NCBI GenBank assembly: GCA_963678775.2 | Contig: CAXXGR010000008.1 | Location: forward strand, 186,001 to 250,000 | Length of the DNA stretch: 64,000 nucleotides | Direction of reading: 5' to 3' | DNA from: JBFHIJ01 sp963678775 | GTDB taxonomy: Bacteria; Bacteroidota; Ignavibacteria; Kapaibacteriales; UBA2268 | Part shown: positions 1-6,610 of the stretch, one piece after another | How the letters are laid out: every line of letters starts with the position of its first letter | How positions within the stretch are numbered: the stretch's first letter is position 1 | The notes under the pieces: generated by a model | Told to the model about the DNA's origin: nothing | Database searches by the model: none | What the model saw: the letters and a program-made list of their open reading frames with translations, nothing else | Translations under genes and position numbers: made by a program

Positions 1-95
1 GGCATTACGGAAGAAAATCAGGCAGAGGATTTTATGATTATTCAGGCGAGACTCCTTACCCGGTAGATTTTTCATTCAAAGCAAATCTGAAATAA
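1..95 (+). CDS. 3-hydroxyacyl-CoA dehydrogenase, C-terminal end (partial)
   Basis: Only the last 30 codons are inside the window; the frame is open from base 3 and stops at TAA 93-95. The peptide contains 'YGRKSGRGFYDYS', the typical C-terminal motif of 3-hydroxyacyl-/3-hydroxybutyryl-CoA dehydrogenases (FadB/Hbd type), which oxidise 3-hydroxyacyl-CoA with NAD in beta-oxidation or butyrate metabolism. The identification rests on this short motif alone, so substrate length and full domain make-up cannot be judged. Confidence 0.7.
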   Translation, partial: HYGRKSGRGFYDYSGETPYPVDFSFKANLK

Positions 96-166
96 TAAAA
101 TAAAATTTTACATTTATATAAGCGTTTATTTTAATAATATAAACAGTTCATTTAGGAGACAATAGA

Positions 167-859
167 ATGACTTACTCAAATTTCGACTCGGACAATAAAC
201 ACGTGCTTTCGGCATATCAGGCAGAAACAAATGGCGAATACCTTAAAGCAATAGAATTCTATAAAGAAGCCCTTAAAGATAATCCTGATTTGGGAATAGT
301 CTACAAACATATAGGTAATGTCTACTATAGATTGGGTCTGTTAGATCAGAGCGTTCAGTTTTTAAAACAAGCTATCGAAAAACTACCTGATTTCCCTACT
401 GCCAGATACGATTTGGCATTGGCATACTATAGAATGGGCAAAATCAAAGTAGCTATCTCAGAATTAGAAACAGTTTTAGAGATGGATTCTGAATTCCTCA
501 TGGCTGATTATTGGCTTGGAATTATGAATTACCACTGTGGTGATTTGCATAAAGCCAGAACACATTACAAATCAGTTGTAGATAAAGCACCTGAATTCAC
601 AATAGCCTTTTTCCACTTAGGTGTAACAGATTTGCGTTTAGGATTCTACGAAGAAGCTGCTAAAAGTTTGGAAAAAATGATACTAAAAAATCCTGACAGC
701 CCTTCTGCTTATGCTTTATTGGGCGATGCCTATATGAACTTAGGTAAAAATTATGATGCCAGAGTATCATACAAAAAAGCTTTAGACCTTGACCCGGATG
801 ATGTAAAAGCTAAAAACGGGTTAGCATTTATTGAAGACTTTAAAGGTGTAAATTTCTAA
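167..859 (+). CDS. Tetratricopeptide repeat protein
   Basis: A 230-residue protein made almost entirely of about six TPR units in tandem, with typical pairs such as 'YKHIGNVYYRLGLLDQSVQF' and a last unit ending in 'ALDLDPDDVKAK'. There is no signal peptide or membrane segment, so it should be a cytoplasmic or peripheral scaffold that binds partner proteins; the partner cannot be told. The ATG at 167 follows AGGAG at 154-158 with good spacing, which fixes the start. It is a single-gene unit closed by the hairpin at 878-957. The family call is secure; the function is unknown. Confidence 0.85.
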   Translation: MTYSNFDSDNKHVLSAYQAETNGEYLKAIEFYKEALKDNPDLGIVYKHIGNVYYRLGLLDQSVQFLKQAIEKLPDFPTARYDLALAYYRMGKIKVAISELETVLEMDSEFLMADYWLGIMNYHCGDLHKARTHYKSVVDKAPEFTIAFFHLGVTDLRLGFYEEAAKSLEKMILKNPDSPSAYALLGDAYMNLGKNYDARVSYKKALDLDPDDVKAKNGLAFIEDFKGVNF

Positions 860-877
860 TACTTTGATATTATATTT

Positions 878-957
878 TGGGACTGCCTTTGAAAAGATTT
901 ATGATTTATTTCCTATAACATCCTTGCTCAATTCATAAGGCAGTCTCATTTTTTTTA
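878..957 (+). terminator. Probable rho-independent terminator (long loop)
   Basis: The arms 'gactgcctt' (881-889) and 'aaggcagtc' (937-945) pair perfectly and are followed by a T-run (949-956). The loop of about 47 nt is long for an intrinsic terminator, so this is less certain than the compact ones elsewhere in the window. It lies directly after the TPR gene. Confidence 0.5.
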
Positions 958-960
958 CTT

Positions 961-1248
961 AGTGATTTGCAAATCAAAATATTCCTATTCTAATCTCTTC
1001 TGATAAACAAACCAAGTACATATAGATACTGTTGAAAATTATTATGTGGTATTGAAATCAAATAATTTGTCAGCCTAATGTTAAAAATTCGACTACTGTA
1101 AATATAGTTTCTTTTTGCATAATCACATATTTGCTAAATGCTTTATTTTTAGTAAGTTCAAAATATTACCGAACACTATTCGATATTTTATGTAACTCTT
1201 AACTTATTCCAACGTATTAGCACTGTTTTTATAATCAAAGGGTCAAAC
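961..1248. other. AT-rich intergenic region, nothing recognised
   Basis: With the terminator before it, this makes a 389-nt gap between two plus-strand genes. I see no ORF with a ribosome binding site, no RNA gene and no clear promoter match. It presumably carries the promoter of the beta-barrel gene starting at 1249. Confidence 0.4.
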
Positions 1249-1995
1249 ATGAAAAATCTTCTTATCTTAGTAGCATTGTTAATTATAGGTACAATTAACT
1301 TGCTTGCTCAAAAACAAGTAAATAATGATGCTGCCTCTAAAGATCAATACTATCCAGTTGCTTTCAATATTAGTTTCCTTGCCGGAATGCCGCAAGGCGA
1401 ATTTGAAGATAATAATAACAAAACAGGATTTGGTATAGGTGCTGATTTGTTTTATAACGTAGAAAACACTCCGATTTATATTGGAGGCAAGTTCGGTTTT
1501 ATGAGTTTCGCTTCTGAAACTGATGAAAGACCTTGGAGTACTACCATCCCTGATTTGCGAGTAGATGTAACAACTGATTATCAAATGTATAATATGGATT
1601 TTGGAATCAAACTAATGCCCGACTGGGGGCCAATTCGTCCTTATGTAGAAATGATGGCAGGTTTCAATAATCTTTCTACTACAACCACTGTTGAAGACAT
1701 AAACAGTAATAATGAAGATAACAATATTGCATCATCAGACGATAAATCAGATTGGACTTATAACTATGGTGTTGGTGGCGGTATCGCATTTAATGTTTAT
1801 AGAGGTCAGTTAGAAGATAATTCCAGATTTTGGGAATTGCTGATAGATTTGAATGCAAACTATTTATTAGGGGGCACAGCACAGTACATAGTACCTAAAT
1901 CTAAGCAAGTAAGCGATGGCACAGTATCATACGAAGAAGCAACTTCAAAAACTGATTTGCTTGCTATTCGTATGGGGGTTACTTTTAGATTCTAA
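1249..1995 (+). CDS. Outer membrane beta-barrel protein
   Basis: A 248-residue exported protein. Residues 1-20 are a Sec signal peptide ending 'INLLAQ', a cleavage context common in this phylum. The rest alternates short amphipathic strands (for example 'YIGGKFGFMSFA', 'YNYGVGGGIAFNVYRG') with polar, Asn/Asp-rich loops, and it ends 'LLAIRMGVTFRF' with a terminal Phe, the usual end of an outer membrane barrel. It resembles the small OmpA/OprF-like 8-stranded porin-fold proteins, but no OmpA peptidoglycan domain is present. It lies 12 nt upstream of the CoA-binding gene and may be cotranscribed. The ligand or role is unknown. Confidence 0.7.
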   Translation: MKNLLILVALLIIGTINLLAQKQVNNDAASKDQYYPVAFNISFLAGMPQGEFEDNNNKTGFGIGADLFYNVENTPIYIGGKFGFMSFASETDERPWSTTIPDLRVDVTTDYQMYNMDFGIKLMPDWGPIRPYVEMMAGFNNLSTTTTVEDINSNNEDNNIASSDDKSDWTYNYGVGGGIAFNVYRGQLEDNSRFWELLIDLNANYLLGGTAQYIVPKSKQVSDGTVSYEEATSKTDLLAIRMGVTFRF

Positions 1996-2007
1996 CAGGA
2001 GTTTCAC

Positions 2008-2460
2008 ATGGTAAGCAAATCACAAATTGATATTTTTTTTGAGTCCGACTATATAGCAGTTGCCGGAGTCTCAAGGAATGAGAAAAAGTTTGGTAATATA
2101 ATTTATAGAGAGCTTAAAAAGCTTGGCAAAAATGTAGTACCTATAAATCCAAATATGGAAAAGTTCGACGATGTGAAATGTTTTTCTTCTTTGGACTCTT
2201 TGCCTACGACCACCCAAAGTATCGTGATAGTGACAGGCAAAGACCACTCAGATGGAATTTTTAAAGAAGCATTAGCTAATGGTTTTAAAAATATTTGGGT
2301 ACAACAAACTTCTGAAACAGATTATATTATCACACAATCTAAACTCTCAGACAGAAATATTATCTGCAAACAATGTCTTTTAATGTATTTAGAGCCTGTA
2401 AAGGGTATACATAAATTCCATAAAAACATCAATAAAATATTTGGCAAGTTACCTAAGTAA
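2008..2460 (+). CDS. CoA-binding protein (YccU-like)
   Basis: A 150-residue single-domain protein of the CoA_binding_2 (Rossmann) family. The N-terminal half carries 'YIAVAGVSRNEKKFGNIIYR', the nucleotide-binding turn of this family. It is followed by 'NVVPINPN' and 'VIVTGKDHS', and a Cys pair near the C-terminus ('NIICKQCLLMY'). These proteins bind CoA, resemble the N-terminal part of succinyl-CoA synthetase alpha and have no established reaction. It starts 12 nt after the beta-barrel gene with a GGAG-like site and is closed by the terminator at 2489-2527. Confidence 0.8.
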   Translation: MVSKSQIDIFFESDYIAVAGVSRNEKKFGNIIYRELKKLGKNVVPINPNMEKFDDVKCFSSLDSLPTTTQSIVIVTGKDHSDGIFKEALANGFKNIWVQQTSETDYIITQSKLSDRNIICKQCLLMYLEPVKGIHKFHKNINKIFGKLPK

Positions 2461-2488
2461 ATCGCGATAACTATCCACATAAAATAAA

Positions 2489-2527
2489 CAAAGCCCTGCA
2501 CTTATATTAAGTACAGGGCTTTATTTT
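2489..2527. terminator. Bidirectional rho-independent terminator
   Basis: The arms 'aaagccctg' and 'cagggcttt' surround a short AT loop, with one mismatch at the inner end. A T-rich tail (2521-2529) follows on the plus strand and an A-rich stretch precedes it, so it can serve both the gene ending at 2460 and the minus-strand gene ending at 2554. Confidence 0.8.
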
Positions 2528-2553
2528 TATTGGGTCTAGTTTTTTATATAAGC

Positions 2554-2841
2554 TTATTTTTTTCCACTGCAACCAGTGTGCTTATGACCTTTAGGAGTAG
2601 TTCCTTCGCAGCTAGATTTGCCGTCTGGGCAGCAGCTTTTTTTATCTACTTTTTTATCTGTGCAAGTGCCGTCTTTTTTCTTAGTTTTATCACAGCAAGC
2701 TGCTTTTTTAGCAACTTTTTTATCTGCAGACATGATTTCTTTTTTATCTACATTTTTCATATTATCTTGAGCTGTCATTACCATTGAGTTAGCACCAAAT
2801 AAAAATGCACCCAACATAAGCGTCGCAAAAAATTTCTTCAT
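2554..2841 (-). CDS. Small exported Cys/Lys-rich protein
   Basis: A 95-residue protein read from ATG at 2841, chosen because GGAG lies just upstream and the protein then begins with a clean signal peptide ('MKKFFATLMLGAFLFGANS'); an upstream GTG/ATG extension would bury it. The mature part is low complexity, rich in Lys and Asp, with Cys-Cys pairs ('AACCDK', 'KSCCPDGKSSCEG') and a His-containing tail ('GHKHTGCSGKK'). This suggests metal binding (copper, zinc or similar) in the periplasm, but no family is recognised. It is divergent from the serine hydrolase gene at 3119; a 26-bp palindrome lies between them. Confidence 0.65.
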   Translation of the reverse strand: MKKFFATLMLGAFLFGANSMVMTAQDNMKNVDKKEIMSADKKVAKKAACCDKTKKKDGTCTDKKVDKKSCCPDGKSSCEGTTPKGHKHTGCSGKK

Positions 2842-2951
2842 CTTAATCTCCAAAATATAAATTATAGAAGTTTCTGTTTCTATATTTACAAGTATCATGC
2901 CATAAGTTAAAACCCCCTATTTCTGGCATTTTCCAAGTTTTACTCTATACT

Positions 2952-2977
2952 TTCTATCGACAATATTGTCGATAGAA
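2952..2977. promoter_or_regulatory. 26-bp perfect palindrome, candidate operator
   Basis: A 13-bp half-site is followed at once by its exact reverse complement (core 'atcgacaatattgtcgat'), with no spacer. It sits in the 277-bp divergent region between the Cys-rich gene (start 2841) and the serine hydrolase (start 3119). There is no T-run on either side, so it looks like a dimeric repressor site rather than a terminator. No regulator gene adjoins it, and I cannot name the regulator family. Confidence 0.5.
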
Positions 2978-2984
2978 TAAAAAT

Positions 2985-3004
2985 TGTAGGCAAATGTAGG
3001 CAAA
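2985..3004. repeat. Two tandem copies of a 10-bp unit
   Basis: The unit 'tgtaggcaaa' occurs twice head to tail, eight bases after the palindrome at 2952-2977. It could be part of the same regulatory region or a chance short duplication. Confidence 0.6.
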
Positions 3005-3118
3005 ACATTGTAAATTTTGTAATCCATTTAAATTTACTACGTCAAAATAAGAATATTACTTTGCAGAAAATGGTATTGAAATTGATATATTTATATTTTT
3101 GTCTATGTGGAGTTTATC

Positions 3119-4477
3119 TTGAAGATAAAATATATATGGTTAATCGTTATGGTTCTTGTATCCACCTCTTCGAAAGCAGGCGAGTGGCAAATTTATAAAA
3201 GCTACGAAGATGCAGGTCTGAATCCTAAGAAAATGGAAAGCCTTAAAACAAGTTTTGACACTTTGAATAGTGATGCCTTTATGGTTATTAGAAATGGCCG
3301 TGTTGCAGCTTCGTGGGGTGATATTTATCGCAGATTTATGCTGCACTCTTTGCGGAACAATCTTATACATGCTCTATATGGATCTTATGTATCACAAAAT
3401 CAGATAGATACTAACCTGACTATCGCTCAGATGGGATTAGATGACATGGGCAAGCTTTCTGAAAATGAGAAAAGTGCCAAAATAATTGATTTGCTTGCTA
3501 TGCGTTCTTGTGTTTTCCATGATGCAGCCTACGAATCTCCACGTTCGAGAGCTTCCAAACCGAGTCGCGACACTCTCCCCCCGGGCTCATTCTTTTATTT
3601 GAATAACTGGGACTCAAATGTCTTAGGGCAAATATTGGAAAGTGGTTTTAAGCAGGACTTCTTCGAACTACTTATGATTAAGATAGCAAGAAATTTAGGG
3701 ATGCAGGACTTCCGTTTTATAGATGGTTATCACCACTGGGAAGCCAAACACTCATACTTCCCTGCGTTTCCAATTAAAATGTCAGCCAGAGATTTGGCGA
3801 GACTTGGAGTGCTATATCTCAATAAAGGTAAATGGGGCAATCAGCGAATATTTTCAGAAGAATGGTATGATGTATCTACATACCCACGAAGCACTGAACT
3901 TGGCACGTTTAGTCAAGTTTTTTCGGGGTGTGGCCTTATGTGGTGGCTACCTAAGGGTGAGCTGGCGAAGCAAGAAGCAATTATAGCTGTAGGAGCAGGT
4001 GGGCATTACATAGCAGTAATCCCAAAAGCAAATATGGTAATTGTTAACAGAATGGATACTTACGCAGGTAAATCTATTACTTATGTAGATTTTGAAAACA
4101 TGTGTCTCCAAGCTATAGACGCTATAGAGAAAGCTCCAAACCCTGACGCACCAATCGCTTTTTTGCCTGAAAACCCCAAAAAGATAGAAAAAATAGAAAT
4201 AACAGAAGATAATTTTAAGAAGTATATAGGCAATTACAGCTTACCATGGGAGAATATTTCTATCAATCGCGAACTTGACTATCTGACTTTGGAAAGTGCA
4301 AGCTGGGGCATATATAGAATGATTCCATTATCAGATACAAAATTTATTATTGAAGATATGGAATCGCCTCTTGAGTTTGAATTTAAAGAAGACGGTACAG
4401 TTCAAAATCTCTCTATTAAATTGAGATCCGGTCAAGTGTTTAGCGCTACAAAAATTGAAGCACAGGAGACTAAGTGA
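3119..4477 (+). CDS. Beta-lactamase-like serine hydrolase lacking the SxxK lysine
   Basis: I place the start at TTG 3119: GGAG (3109-3112) is six bases upstream and the product then begins with a signal peptide ('MKIKYIWLIVMVLVSTSSKA'). A GTG at 3107 is the alternative. The protein (452 aa) aligns by eye with class C beta-lactamase / 6-aminohexanoate-dimer hydrolase relatives: 'RSCVFHDAAY', 'PPGSFFYLNNWDSNVLG' (YxN motif) and 'GAGGHYIAVIP' near the third motif. The catalytic SxxK appears as Ser77-Leu-Arg-Asn80 within 'FMLHSLRNNLIHALYG', so the general-base lysine is replaced by Asn. The fold is probable and activity doubtful. Its stop overlaps the TauE gene start by four bases (GTGA). Confidence 0.75.
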   Translation: MKIKYIWLIVMVLVSTSSKAGEWQIYKSYEDAGLNPKKMESLKTSFDTLNSDAFMVIRNGRVAASWGDIYRRFMLHSLRNNLIHALYGSYVSQNQIDTNLTIAQMGLDDMGKLSENEKSAKIIDLLAMRSCVFHDAAYESPRSRASKPSRDTLPPGSFFYLNNWDSNVLGQILESGFKQDFFELLMIKIARNLGMQDFRFIDGYHHWEAKHSYFPAFPIKMSARDLARLGVLYLNKGKWGNQRIFSEEWYDVSTYPRSTELGTFSQVFSGCGLMWWLPKGELAKQEAIIAVGAGGHYIAVIPKANMVIVNRMDTYAGKSITYVDFENMCLQAIDAIEKAPNPDAPIAFLPENPKKIEKIEITEDNFKKYIGNYSLPWENISINRELDYLTLESASWGIYRMIPLSDTKFIIEDMESPLEFEFKEDGTVQNLSIKLRSGQVFSATKIEAQETK

Positions 4478-5223
4478 TAACGCCCGAAAATATTCTGATG
4501 CTATTTGGCTTAGGACTTATAGCCGGCTTTATTAATGTTATGGCAGGCGGTGGTTCTACTTTGCTTTTGCCCGCATTGATATTCATGGGTATGGATGCCC
4601 CTATGGCAAACGGAACAAACCGAGTCGGTATACTTTTACAAAATTTATCTGCTATTCTCTCTTTTAAAAAAGAGAACTATTCTAACTTCAAAATAAGCCT
4701 AAAAATGGCTTTATTTACTTTACCCGGAGCTATAACAGGTGCTTTGCTGGCAATTAACCTAAGCAATGAAGCTTTCAAGGCGATACTGGGTGTAGTGATG
4801 ATTGGAGTTGTAATTTCTATGTTACTGCCGAGAAAAAAACTAGAATTAATTGCCAGCCCGGAAGGCAACAGAAGCTGGAAAGTATATATAGCTATGTTCC
4901 TAATCGGATTTTATGGCGGCTTTATGCAGGTAGGAGTTGGCTTTTTACTGATGGCATCTTTGTACTACTTACTTCGACTCACATTAGATTATGTAAATAT
5001 GCACAAAGTATTTATAGTCTTCTTCTTTACAATCCCCTCCCTACTCATCTTTGCCCTCACCGGAAATGTAAACTGGGTTCTTGGTCTTGCAATAGCTGCC
5101 GGAACATCCACAGGCGCCTGGATCTCAGCTAAATTAGCAGTTAAAAAAGGCGAAAAAGTCATCCGAATAGTAATGATAATAGCAATTCTTATCATGGCGG
5201 TTAGGTTATTGGGTTTGGTGTAG
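4474..5223 (+). CDS. TauE/SafE family membrane transporter
   Basis: A 249-residue integral inner membrane protein with about eight hydrophobic segments. The first helix region 'GLIAGFINVMAGGGSTLLLP' is the signature of the TauE/SafE (DUF81) family, with a second half-repeat at 'FLIGFYGGFMQVGVGFLLM'. Members export sulfite, sulfonates or other organic anions; the substrate here is unknown. The GTG start at 4474 overlaps the upstream TGA, with AGGAG at 4463-4467, so the gene should be translationally coupled to the serine hydrolase. Confidence 0.85.
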   Translation: MITPENILMLFGLGLIAGFINVMAGGGSTLLLPALIFMGMDAPMANGTNRVGILLQNLSAILSFKKENYSNFKISLKMALFTLPGAITGALLAINLSNEAFKAILGVVMIGVVISMLLPRKKLELIASPEGNRSWKVYIAMFLIGFYGGFMQVGVGFLLMASLYYLLRLTLDYVNMHKVFIVFFFTIPSLLIFALTGNVNWVLGLAIAAGTSTGAWISAKLAVKKGEKVIRIVMIIAILIMAVRLLGLV

Positions 5224-5245
5224 GGGAGGACTTGAATCTAGCCTT

Positions 5246-6481
5246 TTATTCAACTTTAGGATTATACCAGAATTTACTCTTAAATACTTTCATAATTTCT
5301 TCTATAGTAGATTCTTCAAAGTCCAATTCTTTTAGTATAAAATAAAGCATTAAAACTCTTAATTTTAAAGTCAAATAGATAAGGTCTTTTCCATATCTTG
5401 CTTTTTCCTTAAGTCGTTCGTTAAAATGTGTCAGATAATTTCTAGAATCTACTATATGCTCTGCAGTATCAATAGTTTGTAAATCGTAAAGGTTCTTAAT
5501 ACTCTCTGGGATTTGATCTAGTAAATTTATCATTCTATCTTTAAAAGTTATTCTGCTTTTACCAGATATTTGAAATAAAGGATATTTTGAATGATGAAAA
5601 ACCTCAATACATCTTGATAAATGTAAAAATGTAGTTTGCAAAGTCAGATGCTTATATCTGATATTATTGCAGTATATGTCAAGAATTTCTTCTAAATCAT
5701 TATATAAGTTCAACCAATTATCTATATATTCAAGAATCTTCATTTTTGCTAATGAGCTGTTTATCAATTTTTTACCATAATGTCTGTCATACTCATCATC
5801 GATTCCCTTCAAAGGTGTAAATATTACTTCAAAATTTCTGTTATCATATGTCAAAGTGATTTTAGAGATCGGTATAGGATGGAAATATATGATGGAAAGA
5901 AAACCTGATATCTTATATAAAAAGCGACGCCAATATGAAAAACCTTCCGGTTGCTCAATCGTTATTCTTATGAAAGCGTCGATTGATAGGTGGAACTCAT
6001 TTTTTAATTTATTGTATCGATTATCGTATAATAACTCATAGTTTTTTGAATCTTTTTGGTAACTTATTGGTTCAGGCAATTTGGATGTTATCTCAATATT
6101 ATTTTTTCCATCAAGTTGCTTAAATTCAATTATATTTTCTTCCAGCCAACCAGTAAATTGAGGGAAACTGAATTTTACAGAGTTGAACACTACATTGGGA
6201 TTATCAAGATGGACTCCTAAAGCAACAATTGAACTTTTTATCTTACTGGTAAAAGACATACTAATTACATTAGAATTTATTAGGGTTATTTTTTGTCCAG
6301 ATTCGACGAAGCCATAAATAATATCTATGTTGTTATAAAAATTTGATGATGCGAAACTTCCACCAACTTCTAAAGTTATGCCTTCATTAATATTATAAGT
6401 TAAAGTTCCCCAAACTTGATTCTCTTGATCATCTGGCAGAAACCATTGACCGTAAAAAGATTGATTAGGTAAATCAGTCAT
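5246..6481 (-). CDS. ApeA-like HEPN anti-phage protein
   Basis: A 411-residue cytoplasmic protein. The N-terminal half ('FYGQWFLPDD...VWGTLTYN') resembles the ApeA N-terminal domain. The C-terminal third is a helical HEPN domain containing Arg347-Asn-Tyr-Leu-Thr-His352, an exact R-x4-H RNase motif within 'VDSRNYLTHF', followed by two long helices ('LTLKLRVLMLYFILKEL'). ApeA is a known single-gene phage defence protein thought to act as an RNase that stops infection by damaging host RNA. The gene stands alone, converging with tauE and divergent from pbpC, which suits a one-gene defence system. No clear Shine-Dalgarno site precedes ATG 6481. The family assignment comes from pattern recognition, not from a search. 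Confidence 0.75.
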   Translation of the reverse strand: MTDLPNQSFYGQWFLPDDQENQVWGTLTYNINEGITLEVGGSFASSNFYNNIDIIYGFVESGQKITLINSNVISMSFTSKIKSSIVALGVHLDNPNVVFNSVKFSFPQFTGWLEENIIEFKQLDGKNNIEITSKLPEPISYQKDSKNYELLYDNRYNKLKNEFHLSIDAFIRITIEQPEGFSYWRRFLYKISGFLSIIYFHPIPISKITLTYDNRNFEVIFTPLKGIDDEYDRHYGKKLINSSLAKMKILEYIDNWLNLYNDLEEILDIYCNNIRYKHLTLQTTFLHLSRCIEVFHHSKYPLFQISGKSRITFKDRMINLLDQIPESIKNLYDLQTIDTAEHIVDSRNYLTHFNERLKEKARYGKDLIYLTLKLRVLMLYFILKELDFEESTIEEIMKVFKSKFWYNPKVE

Positions 6482-6610
6482 GTAATTGACACTCGAAGTA
6501 ATGAAATTTCTTTATCAAAAGATACTACAAATCAATAAGAATATAAAATTTATTCTTCTTCTATTCTACTCCCTCTTTTCTTTTCCGCACTATTTCCCTA
6601 TTTTACCAAA

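Noticed and set aside
2530..2787. Plus-strand open frame over the Cys-rich gene
   Set aside because: It is the antisense of a gene with a signal peptide and ribosome site; its hydrophobic Phe-rich product comes from poly-Lys codons read backwards.
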